Source: Puccinia triticina (Eukaryota > Basidiomycota > Pucciniomycetes > Pucciniales > Pucciniaceae). Taken from it: 64,000 nucleotides of DNA. A program made the translations under genes and the position numbers. Shown here piece after piece: positions 31,423 through 41,900 of this stretch (its first letter is position 1; every line of letters starts with the position of its first letter). The stretch covers positions 1,426,001-1,490,000 of the forward strand of contig NC_070565.1 of NCBI RefSeq assembly GCF_026914185.1, read 5' to 3'. The notes under the pieces are model-generated. The model did no database searches. It was not told the DNA's origin and saw only the letters and a program-made list of their open reading frames with translations.

Positions 31423-32163
31423 TTAATAGTATCGACCTCCACGGCGCCTAAATCCTCTGCCGGCGTGAGTCAGTGGATATACCCACACAACGTGGGGATC
31501 GTGCCTACGTAGAATGGCCCAGATTATCGTGACGAACAGCGCCAAAACTGCTCCTACGACAACAACAATGCCACCCAAGACAAGCAAACCTTTTGCTGTT
31601 TCGCCGATTTCACGACTTGTAGTTTGAATTGCAACTTGGTCATTTCTTGCGGTATCGACACTCATGGGCAATGCTACAGCTCTACTCCCTGCAGGCTAAA
31701 AGTGGAAACGGATGATTCAAAATCACTCAGATCGTGGCCCGGAATTTATTTTGAATCAATGAGAACTACTCACGTCAGGATAGGCCCGGGATAATCTATC
31801 GAAGCCCTGAGCTGGCGTCTCCTCTGACTCCGAGGTCTGCTCCTTGATGGAAGAGTCTTCGTTTGGTTGTATGATTGATTTTTCATACAGGCTCGGCATT
31901 TCGATTGCAGATTCGTCTAGCATCCCATCGATCGAGTAGATCGGGGGTGATGTCAACGGGGAATTCCCAGGCAGATACTTAGCCACACCTTCACGGGGCT
32001 CTGGCGAAACTAGGCTCTTGGGCAGGTGAGCAGGATGTTCCATCGCAGCATATTGTCCGATAAGCTATACATCCAGAAGAGCGGGATGTTAGTCTGGAGC
32101 CAGCCAAGCATGAGAACGGGAGACGAAAAAACTAACTAGGAAGAGGAGCATAAGAAATGCCAT
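31423..32163 (-). CDS. Small secretory single-pass membrane protein, paralog A (unrecognised)
   Basis: Three exons on the minus strand, 32163-32137, 32064-31774 and 31695-31423, join in frame to 196 residues; both introns are GT-AG (GTTAGT and GTGAGT donors). Exon 1 and the start of exon 2 make a signal peptide (MAFLMLLFLLIGQYAA). Residues about 17-140 are polar with the conserved stretch SLVSPEPREGVAKYLPGNSP. A hydrophobic helix follows (about 142-168, VLGGIVVVVGAVLALFVTII), then a short basic tail. It should be a type I membrane or secretory-pathway protein. I recognise no family. The paralog at 35085-35862 keeps all exon boundaries, which supports the model. Confidence 0.7.
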
Positions 32164-32719
32164 GATTAGAAGCTGGAGCAATTTTCCTATGAGCCGGTCG
32201 TCTAGATTATAAAGGGAAAGTCACTATAAATATTGGAGACAAAATGAAATACCTCTGAGGTAGTTTTGTCTGGGTCTATCAAGCCCAAGCCGACCTCAAG
32301 TGTCTCCTGTTATCCTCAAAGTGGGAATCCCAGTGACACGTGAAAGCGCAGTGCCCGAGGTCTAAAGTCGGCTTGTTTGACAGTTCACCCTTGAAGCCGT
32401 CCAGAGTCCAGACCCTACTCTCGATCGCAGTCGCACTATTCCCTCCCGGCTGTAATGTACTGCTTGATTCTACTCATCAATGAGTTTACTGGGGTTTCAA
32501 TGAAGTGCTGACTGGTTTGAGGGGAGAATCCTGCCGGCAGTCTCAATATGTAAATGCGGATGAGTCAGAACGAGAACATCTGATTTCATAATTTTGCCAA
32601 CCTTGCTATCAGCCATTATCTACCAGACCAAGGCGAAAGACACAGAGGACTCGTGTCAAGTTTGTAAACGACAGAGCCTCTCTGTGTGCATGCCTTGCGC
32701 AAGGAATTCCAGGCCAAAT

Positions 32720-32817
32720 CTAACTTAACTAAATCCCTCTCTATGTGGAGGGGGGACGCTGTCCCGCAGGGACCCTCCGAAGCGACCTCCGAAGGAGGAG
32801 GGACTTAGCTAAGTTAG
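32720..32817. mobile_element. 98-bp MULE-like MITE with 9-bp target duplication
   Basis: Ends CTAACTTAACTAAATCCCTC and (complement) CTAACTTAGCTAAGTCCCTC. The 9-mer AGGCCAAAT flanks it at 32711-32719 and 32818-32826. A 9-bp duplication is typical of Mutator-like elements. The right end plus its flank is then tandemly duplicated (about 57-bp unit, to about 32905). Confidence 0.75.
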
Positions 32818-33176
32818 AGGCCAAATTATGAGCAATTCCAACAAGCCAAGGAGGAGGGACTTAGCTAAGTTAGAGGCCAAATTGTGAGCAATTCCAACAA
32901 GAACTCAAGTGGGCCATTCTTAACTTGCAACCATGTCTGGCCAGTCGCAATGCACAAGCTTTCACACAGTTATGAATGTATCTGTGTCTCACCCAGCCTG
33001 ACAAAACAATTAAGTACCCTTGATGCATTGCCATCCAGAGTCTCTTCTCAATCAAAGTTAATCTACAGCCGCTGCCATATTTATACTTTCTCAATGACTC
33101 TCTTGGATAAAATCAACCATGTAAATTTACTCAGTAGCCAGTTGAGCAGGGTTCAAATGACTTCAATTGCTTTTTG

Positions 33177-33621
33177 CAACAGTGGGTCAGCTATGCTAAC
33201 CATAGCTGTTAGCGTAGCGTAGCGCAGCGCAAATGCACTATTTTTTAGTGTAGCGTTAACGCAATCGCGCGCATCTGCGCTAACGCTACGCGCAAAGGGT
33301 GCAAAGCTATTTGAGCTTTTAGCTTAGTGTTAGCGCAGATGCGCCCAATTGCGCTAACGCTAACCACGCAGGGCGCAAAAGAGCGCGCGCTATGCTGCGC
33401 TACAGCGCTTTTTGCGGCAAAAAAGGCCTTTTTTCCGCTAAAAGCGCCTTGGCGCAACGTAGCGGAGCGGAGCGCTAACGCTAAAAAAATTGGTGTGTTG
33501 TTAGCGCAGCATAGTGGCGCTAACAGCGCGCTAACGCTATTCAAAAAAGGTCAGCACTTTTTGCCGCTACGCTAAACTTTAGGGCTAAAATAATGTAGTT
33601 TAGCGTAGCGGCCCACTGCTG
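33177..33621. mobile_element. 7-bp-TSD GCTACGC element, copy D
   Basis: 445 bp. Ends are CAACAGTGGGTCAGCTATGC and, on the other strand, CAGCAGTGGGCCGCTACGC. The 7-mer CTTTTTG is perfect at 33170-33176 and 33622-33628. Opposite orientation to copies A and C. It lies between the two segmental duplication copies. Confidence 0.9.
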
Positions 33622-33628
33622 CTTTTTG

Positions 33629-34726
33629 ATGCATGTGAACAATGAGATCACACTGTGAACCCAAATATGATGTGAACTCTGATGTGCATCTGCACTGGAG
33701 ATGGCACAAGTAGAAATGTTTACCTTTTATATCATTCATCACTAAATTTGAACACTTCTAATTTTCCCCCATCCAAATTTGCCCGTTTTCTCAAATCAAA
33801 CTGAAAATGAGTCTTATGAATTTAATAAAAATCCCCACATCATACTCATTCCTCCATGTACAAATCTCATTCAGGTTTAAATAAGTGGCAATACTTAAGC
33901 ATAAATGCAGAAAGATAATGCCACCCTAAATTCTTGGTGTAACTCTCAGAGATTTTTTCAGGAGGGAAGCCCTTCAAGTACCCTTGTAGAGAATGTCCAT
34001 TTGAACTTGTTTACCGGTTTGCACTCAAGTACCACATTGGTTTTTGTACAAAACAGGGACCAAGTACCGCACCCAGCACTGCCTGGCAGGTACCAGCAGT
34101 ACCTTTTTTTATCAGTTGAGATAACTTGCAATATTAAATGGAATCCACATGAGGGCTAGGTGCTTGCTGGAGTGTTAATATCAGTGGCTCTGCTGGTATC
34201 TTGAATTTTTCTTCTCCCAGGGGCAAAGATTTGTGAGATAATTGAAGTGTTGGGTGGTTGCAGCCACAAGCCATTGTGATTGAGAAAGCCTTTTCCAAGA
34301 AGGACTTGGTTGAATATTTTATCCAGCTAGTACTGGTTTGATCACACAATATTGTACGACTCAATCACCAGAGGGGCTGGCACGGGGTAACCACTGCAGC
34401 TTCCATCCTATCTGGGGGAGTCAGTTGAGTGGGTACCCAAAGCGGTACCCAGGTATCTCCCCTTTTTTCCCAAACATACCGGCACCCAGAACCACCCAAC
34501 GGGTGGGTTGCGGGTGCCGGCGGGACTTGCCAGGCGGTCTAAGCTTTATCATTCATTCAAATTTGGGCTCAGCTTTCTAATCCCATAGTTCACAAGCTAC
34601 AATTTAGCTTGAATTCCAATCCAAGTTGAATTTGCACAATCAGGAAATTTGAATTGCTTTGAAGCCGTCTCTCCTGTCTCTCTAAAGCTTCTTGAAATCA
34701 TTTATATAGGTTAAACTATTTAAATA
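33629..34726. other. No gene recognised; GGTACC-rich patch
   Basis: Open frames are short. At 34420-34545 GGGTACCC and CGGGTGCCGGCG words occur as in the hAT-like ends at 6673 and 15507. Otherwise plain A/T-rich sequence. Confidence 0.4.
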
Positions 34727-35084
34727 AATTGGTCCCAAAACACTTTGCAATGAACTGATCAATATTGAAAATGAAATGAAAGAATGATGACAGACAAGAG
34801 GAAGCAGACAAAAGAATAAGAACCTATAAGAACCTAGACAAAACTGAAAAGGAAGATGGCAGAAAAGAGACAGGTAGCCACTATCAACATATTGATTGAA
34901 ATGTGTGAGAGTGAGGGAAGCAGAAATTTCAAGAGAAGGTGTGAGACAATCAGAATTATATCAACAAATATATAGCCTTCTATAGTGTTACATGCAAACA
35001 TAAACTCATGATTATGTAGCTACATGTAAACGGATCGACCTAAGTACAAGCCCCAAGTGTTTTCTGGTATAAAATATAAGCCAG

Positions 35085-35862
35085 CTAATGACAGACAACG
35101 GCTAACTGCGGTCCTCTAGGGTACTTTCTTCCAATGTGATTGAGGTTGTGTAACGCAAAAATCCACCCGGCTTGACAGTGTTGTTTACGTAGGGCAATCC
35201 AGTAAAACGTGACTGTGAGCAAAAAAGCAAGCACTACCAGGAACCCCACGCTGCCAGAGGCAATAAGAGCATCTCTCCGCCTTGGCCCTTCAAACTGTAG
35301 TGCGCGACTTCTAGTTTGCATCCGAACTTGGACATCTCCTGTGGTACTGGGTCCCGTTGACCTGGACATGAACGCTACAGCTGTGCTACCTGAAGGCTAA
35401 ACGTGGAAGCAGATGATTACTCAGATCATTACTCGGAATTTCTTTAGAATCGGTGGGCACCACTCACGTCCGGATGGGCCCATGATAATCTATTGAAACC
35501 CTGAGCTGGCGTCTCCTCCGACTGCGAGGTCTGCACCTTGCTGGAAGGATCTTCGTTTGATCGTATGATTGATTCTTCATGCGGGGTTGGCATGTCGATG
35601 GCGGATTCTGCGCCTGGCATCATATCGATCGAGTAGATCGGGGGCGATGTCAACGGGGAATTCCCAGGCAGATAGTCAGCTACACCTTCGCGGGGCTCTG
35701 GCGAAACAAGGCTGTTGGGCAGTTGAGCAGGATGTTCCATCGCAGCATATTGTCCTATAAGCTATATATCCCAGAAGAACATGATGTGAGTCTAGAGCCA
35801 TCCAGACGCCATTGAAACGAGATGAAAAAACTGACTAGGAGGAGGAGCACAAGAGATACCAT
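35085..35862 (-). CDS. Small secretory single-pass membrane protein, paralog B (unrecognised)
   Basis: Exons 35862-35836, 35761-35468 and 35396-35085 on the minus strand join in frame to 210 residues. Exon 1 has exactly the same 27-nt length as in paralog A and intron positions match. Signal peptide MVSLVLLLLLIGQYAA; conserved luminal stretch SLVSPEPREGVADYLPGNSP; hydrophobic helix at about 150-176 (SVGFLVVLAFLLTVTFYWIA); short tail. The luminal exon 2 is highly similar to paralog A, while exon 3 (stem, helix, tail) has diverged strongly. No family recognised; the pair is probably lineage-specific. Confidence 0.7.
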
Positions 35863-36545
35863 GATACGAGGCTGGAGAGATTTTTCTAAGAGTTGGTGGT
35901 GTAGATCTATGTAAAGAACAAGTCACAGTTTCTAATGCAGATAACAGGAAGGATGTCTGAGGTAATTTTGTCTGGGTCTATCTTCAAGCCCACCGAAGTG
36001 TATCCTTTTCATTCTCAAAGTGGGAATCCCATCTGCGATGAGTGACCTATGAAAGCGCGGAGGTGTAGACTCTAGAGTTGGCTTGTACATCTCCCCCTCG
36101 AAGCCGTCCAGACTCTGCTCTCGGTCGCAGTGGCAGTTGCACGGCTTGATTTTACTCAAAAATTGGGGTTTCAATGAAGTGACGATTACTTTTGGAGGGG
36201 AGACACTGATAAGACCAACCGGCAGTCTCAGTATGTAAGTGCGGGTGAGTCAGAATCAGAAAGCATGAGTTCATATTTTTGCAAACCTTGAAGTTGCAAG
36301 CAGTTATTGATTGTATCTAGTTCCAAACCAAAGCAAAAAGTCTTACCAAGGCAAAAAGTGCCTCCGAGGAGGAAGCGGAGGAGGACTTGTGCCAAGTTCG
36401 TAAATAACATTGCCTCTTTGCGTACATATACATGCTCTGAGGCTGCAATGAGCTCAAACTATGAGCGATTCCGACGATGATGTGCACAAGGTACTGTGCT
36501 GTACCTCGGCACTGTAAGATGCCGTATGGGTTTGGCAAATGGGAA

Positions 36546-36740
36546 CTGGACAAAACAGTCCCGTCGCTGATTAGCACTCGGCACTAGTCGATCCGGTCTC
36601 CAAATCTCGGTAAATTGCTGACAAACTACGGAACACTACTCACCTGGACAAAACAGTCCCGTCGCTGATTAGCACTCGGCACTAGTCGATCCGGTCTCCA
36701 AATCTCGGTGAGGAAAAGATTTGGAGCCGGGGCGCGGGAA
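36546..36740 (-). repeat. 98-bp tandem pair, same family as 12667-12837
   Basis: CTGGACAAAACAGTCCCGTC begins at 36546 and again at 36644. The complement of this unit matches the 12.67-kb unit (GAGATTGGAGCCGGG, CGGCACT, ACGGGACTGT, GTCCAG). Both sites continue into a related unique end (GGCCAGGCTAAGTA-like). Confidence 0.7.
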
Positions 36741-36914
36741 TGTCCAGGCTAAGTAGTGGCCGCAGTCCTAGCCCGGGGAATCCCCCGGGGTAGGATAAAC
36801 TAAACACAAAGTTATGGTTGTAAACAGTTTTTGTAATCTTGTAAACCATGATTCTGCCGCCTCTACTCTAACAGGCACGACCTTGAGTGAGCCATTCTTG
36901 ACTTGCAAACATGT

Positions 36915-37215
36915 TGTTGAGGTGTGGGTTGTAGTCATGTTTTCCTTTCTGCTTCCAACCTGTCCTTTCTCTTTCACATTCTGTGACATGTCATGTAGGG
37001 TAGTCTATTCACCTGGGCAGCAGATGTGGAAGGCTTTTCCTCATCCTTCCACAAACTCATCTGCGCTGTGTTCTGCTGTCCCAGGTGAGCTTTTCTTTCT
37101 TTTTCTCTCTTTCTTTTTCTTCCTCAGCTTTCTCTTGTTTCCCTCATGATGCAATGAACTTATCCTTCCACGAACTCATCTGCGCTGTGTTCTGCTGTCC
37201 CAGTTCACTGCAACA
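36915..37215 (+). repeat. 5' LTR of the copia element
   Basis: TGTTGAGG...TGCAACA. It contains a 42-bp word twice (37043-37084 and 37162-37203); the first is followed by GTGAGC and the second is preceded by a T/C-rich tract, so 37085-37203 looks like a 119-nt intron. Confidence 0.9.
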
Positions 37216-37228
37216 GGTTATGAGACCC
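37216..37228 (+). other. Copia primer-binding site (initiator-tRNA anticodon region)
   Basis: GGTTATGAGACCC follows the LTR directly. GGTTATGAG is complementary to the CTCATAACC anticodon loop and stem of initiator tRNA-Met, not to a tRNA 3' end. Drosophila copia and yeast Ty5 prime this way with a half-tRNA. Confidence 0.7.
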
Positions 37229-37319
37229 AGTTGCCTCTAGCTCGTGCACATTAAATACCAGATTACTTGGTTTGTAATTCACCTGAAGGATCAACCACTC
37301 TTTTGCTCCATCAACACCA

Positions 37320-37587
37320 ATGTCAACCAGCAATTCCACCGTAAAATTTGCTCTGCCTCACATGGAGCTCACATCACACCTGGCACTAAAGATCTCTGGG
37401 GTCGAACCACTCAAGGCCCCAGGCGAGAAATTAAACTATCTTGACTGGTCCGTGGTACTCAAAATTCACTTTAACGTGACTGGCGTTGGCTACATCATCA
37501 AGACTCTTCCCGAAGGCGCTGCACCTACTCGGCTACCTACCCAAGCGCAGGATAATCTGGCCATATGCTTGGTCATCTCCCACACAG
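37320..37587 (+). pseudogene. Copia Gag N-terminal part (before the nested element)
   Basis: It begins with ATG 37320 (MSTSNSTVKFALPHM) and includes the copia Gag core (LNYLDWSVVLKIHFNVTGVG). The frame is cut after ICLVISHT by the gypsy LTR and resumes at 50683 as VEPVNLHYIRLFKD. Confidence 0.85.
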
Positions 37588-38862
37588 TGTGGTGTTCCAT
37601 ATGCGTGACAATGCCAAAAGCCCATTGCAGAGGTATTATAGTAGAGGGAGTGTGTAATACAGTGCGGGGGAAGTAGGGAAGAAGGAGCAAGATGGGAGGA
37701 GAGGCCTTGACCCTCAACATTGGGAATGGAACAGGTTGGACAGTGGATGCAGAGTGTGTGGAAGAGGATGGAAGATGGCTTGGTTGCATAGCAACACATG
37801 ACATCATGCAGCGCAGTACATGCATGAAAGTGCTGTGTAGCTCAAGCGCCTCATGCAGCATATATCCCTCATTGTTTGTACGCATAGTGAAGCATATGCA
37901 GGTAGATAAGCTGTACAGGAAGTGCCTCCCGCAGCATAAATCCCTCATTGTTTGTACATGAAGCACATCATATGCAGGTAGATAAGATGTATAGGAGGCG
38001 TCTCCTGCAGCATAAATCCCTCATTGTTTGTAAGGCAGTGCAGCACACGCATGCAGATGCTGTGTAGTTGAGTGTCTCCTGCAGCATAAACCCCTTGTTG
38101 TTTGCACATGCAGCGCAGTACATGCATGAGAGGCTGTGTAGTTGAGATCCCCTGCAGCAATAATCCCTCATGAGGAGCTTCCCTGGAGCAAAAATCCCTC
38201 ACCCTTCAATATATAAGGAGGCCCTTTCCCCCCTCACCAGACTTTTCCCCATCAGCCTACAGAGGTTTGGTCACAGTGGTTAGTTAGTTACGGTAGTTAG
38301 TTAGTGTTGCAATCAGCCTACAGAGGTTTGGTCACAGTGGTTAGTTAGTTACGGTAGTTAGTTAGTGTTGCAATCAGCCTAGGAAGGTTTGGTCACATAC
38401 GGTAGTTTAGTCAGCAGTGCGGTTATTAGCGGTATTAGTGGTTAGTAAAAGTAGCGTAGAAGTTTAGTAGTAGTATTAGTGTTTTTTTGGCAGTAGTAGA
38501 ACCCAGCATAACACAACAACAAGTGCGAGTTAAACAGCATATTAGTAACGTGTAGTACGAGTATCACAAAGTAAGTATATTGCCTGCGAGCAAAGAAGTT
38601 ATAGCAGATTTGCTAGCCTGTTGAATCAAGTGATCTAGGTCTGATAGAGATTACTATATGAAAGTAAGATCTATCTTGGAATCAGCCATATCTTTATAAA
38701 TATTGATTACAAGACTCTTAGATATTTGCATAGTATTATTAGAGGGGCAGGTCTTTCAAACCACCCGTAAGTTGTAATAGCCTTTCAACCTATTAAGCAA
38801 TTTATTTCCCCCTCAGCGGATATTTCACCAAATTATATTTAGTGTCCCACACGAGTCCTACA
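37588..38862 (+). repeat. 5' LTR of the young gypsy element
   Basis: TGTGGTG...CCTACA. U3 contains about five degenerate units of 60-80 bp with the core GCAGCATAAATCCCTCATTG (37846-38165). Downstream of the TATA box a 61-bp unit (CAGCCTACAGAGG...) is repeated about 2.5 times (38248-38400). Confidence 0.93.
38210..38216 (+). promoter_or_regulatory. TATA box in the gypsy 5' LTR
   Basis: TATATAA followed by GGAGGCCC, 622 bp into the LTR. The same box is at 50026-50032 in the 3' LTR. The young element and element 1 both have TATA plus GGAGGCC. Confidence 0.6.
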
Positions 38863-38864
38863 TC

Positions 38865-38882
38865 TGGTGTCCCAACAGTGGC
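38865..38882 (+). other. Primer-binding site of the young gypsy element
   Basis: TGGTGTCCCAACAGTGGC, two bases after the LTR, identical to the site of element 1. The tRNA is unassigned. Confidence 0.75.
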
Positions 38883-38951
38883 CCATTTCCTTCAGCAAGA
38901 TCATCAAGTCATCAATCAATTTAAGCAGATCATCAGTAACTTCAACCAATC

Positions 38952-41900
38952 GTGGAAAAGAGTGGCGGCGTGGATCATAGACGGGACGGAGTGGATAGGA
39001 TTTTGAACAAAGAGGCTAGGATTTTGGACAACGAGGATAGGATTTTGGACGACAAGGATAGGATTTTGGACGACAAGGATAGGATTTTGGCCAACAGGGA
39101 TAGGATCACGGACGACAAGGATAGGATTTTGATTGGCAAGGATAGGATTTTGGACGACGAGGATAGGATTTTTGACGTTGAGGATAAGGAACGTCGGTTG
39201 CGGGAAAGAGAAGTGATACGGGAGGTCTTTCGGAAGCATTTCCCTAACATTGGGGAACAGAGAACACAATCCAACTCAAGCTCAGTAGTCAACATGGATC
39301 CACCTATTGAAGATCAGTCAGCAATCATCCAACACCAGCAAGCGGAGATATCAGAAATAAAGGATGCAATGAAGGAAATGAGGGAGATGATGGCAGCACT
39401 GTTAGGACAGAAGAAATCACCGCAGAGCATACCAATACCTGAGACTCCGGTCCAACAAGGACCATCCCTCCGATTTGCAACCTCAACTCCATTCACAGCA
39501 CCAACAGTTGGCTTGGACACAACCATTCACGGCATTACAGATAGCTTGTTGAATTTAGCTCAGACGACGCCAGACTCCAGTCAGTGTCGATCACAAGCGG
39601 AAATTACGCTAAAGGATGAGGAGACAGGGAATGTTCTGGACACAAAGAAGATGAACTTACACTTTGATGGAACAGAAGTAGAACTGTTTATTAAGAGAGT
39701 GGAGAAGATAGCTCGAGTACAGAAGGCTGGAGGACAGGATGTGGCATTACAATTGCCGTTTCTCATCAAAGACCAGAAGATCAGTGAATGTATTGAGAGC
39801 ATGGAAGGCCATGAAAATCGAGACTGGGAGATGCTGAAGAAGGAGCTTATTTGTAAATGGGGTCGGGCTACACCAAAAAGGAGATTCAATGAGGAGTCAA
39901 TTCCAACATTGGTGGACAAACATGCTAGCAAAGGTGGCATTCAGACGAAGGAAGAGTATCGTAAATTTGTGGGCGAACTTGAGGAGATCCTTGCATACTT
40001 GAAGAAGATGGGCTACGAGGACTTGAGTGCAGAAAGTGGCGACCCACTTTGGAGGGCAATTTCACTTGAGATACGGCGAGACGTGGCGAAGGATTTGGCG
40101 TATAACAAGAAACTACGGAAGACAAAGGATGGCAAGGCGTTAGTACCTAAGTTGGAGCAATTGAAGGAATACGTGGAGGCGTCACTGTCCGTATTGGATA
40201 TGGAAGTTGGAACATCAAAGGGTAAGAGTTTCAGCAAGGAACCAGAAGCCAAGAACGAAGTTCAGTCCAAACCCAAAGCAGATGCGGGGTCTGACAAGGT
40301 AAAGGCATTAGAAGAAGAAATTAAGAAATTACGTACTGACTTAAATACTAACTTGAATACTAACCTAAATTCTAGACCCTTTCCGCCTCATTTAGCAGGA
40401 ACAAGACCACCAGCAGCAGGATTTAGACCGCCAGGACCCGGAGAACCACCTTACCAAAGAACCCAGATCCAGTGTTATTACTGCAAGGAGATGGATCACA
40501 CAGCAATGTTTTGCTCCCATCTAAACAAAGACATCACTAAGCGGGCCGTTTACAAGTCAGGACCAAATTACTATTATCCAAACAGGGAACCAATTCCGTC
40601 TGACACAGGCGACTCTATTCGTGAACTGGTACGGAGGTATGCGGAGCGGGTTGAGTTAAGCAGGGAAGGAGCGGAAATACGAGCTAATAGGGCGGCAGGA
40701 AACACAGGAGTGGAGAAATCGCATGAGCCAACAGCAACCATGATTTTGACTAACCAATGGGAGATGTGGAGTCCACCGGAGATGCACTACGGGGAGGAAG
40801 ACGAGGAGATCCAGGTTGGATTTGGCTTACGGCAATCTCCGAGACATGCGGATAAGGAGAAGGAAAAAGACAGTCAGCCAGTGCAATCTAAACCAGATAA
40901 GGTGGAGAAGCCTAAGGAGAGCACACATAATGCACCAGTACCCAACCAAGAGGCCAACAAGAAACCCCCGGTGACAAAGAAGAGGAGATCAAGCTATCCG
41001 GGAGCATGGGTGGAAGGAACATCTGATGACGGAAGCAGTGAAGGCGAGGAGATTCAGGAACGGGAGCGGGTACCTGCAAAGGACGACGAAAGGAAGAATA
41101 CAGAGGAGTCAGCAAAGGAGTCATCGGAGACAACGGTGGACAGAGCCAAAGTTGGGGGGGGGCTGAGAAAGAAGATATTGAAACAAAGCTTCACACTCAC
41201 CCTGGAAGAACTCCTGCTTATTGCACCAAAATTCCTTCAAGACTTACATAATTTACCTTTGGCTGAGGTCAAGATGGCAGATCGTCAACAAAGCTCCGGA
41301 ATATGTAACCGAACCAACTTTGAGGAAGAATTTGATTGTAGTGGCCGACCACTGAATACCATAGCACCGCTGACATATGCATGCCCATTGGGATTTGTGA
41401 ATATAACTATTAACGGACAAAAGATCAAGGCGTTAGTTGATAGTGGCGCAGAACTGAACATCATGCCGGAAACTGTGGCTCTGCAATTGCAATTACCTAC
41501 TAGGGAAATCAGTATGAATATTACGGGTATTGGTGGCCACTCTTCACCCATCGTGGGATTAGCAGAGGCCATCCCATTCCATATAGACGCAGAGGACAAC
41601 AAAGCAGCCAATTTTTTTATTGTGAGAGGGAAGGTATATACAGTGTTGGGAAGACCATTTTTGGCGGATCACAAAGTACGCCTGCAGTTGTCCAAAGCAC
41701 AAGGAGAAATTTTGAGTTACGAGCTATGGGATGGAGAAAGGTTATGTATACCAATATGCGCTCCAGAAGTTCCAGGATGGGAAATGGCACCCCCTCGAAG
41801 GATTGCCAGTAAGTGTTCCCATAGCATTCAGGTGAGTGAATATCAGCTTAAGGAGACAGCAACGGATGGAGCGGGCAGCGGGGCGGATATTGGTACAGAT

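Larger units (their letters stand above)
31119..33070. repeat. Segmental duplication, copy A
   Basis: It starts GGTCCCAAAACACTCTGCCA and is related throughout to 34727-36914 plus 55206-55330: same 3' flank, same gene, same upstream region and the same CATTCTTAACTTGCAACCATGT stretch. Divergence is well over 10 percent in non-coding parts, so the duplication is not recent. Confidence 0.75.
34727..36914. repeat. Segmental duplication, copy B (left part)
   Basis: Related to 31119-33070. It is interrupted at 36914/36915 by the copia element and resumes at 55206. A repeat pair (36546-36740) has been inserted relative to copy A. Confidence 0.75.

Noticed and set aside
37490..37966. Minus-strand frames of about 158 and 88 codons in the gypsy LTR, repeated at 49309-49782
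   Set aside because: They arise from the U3 tandem units and exist only because both LTRs are identical; no protein-like features.
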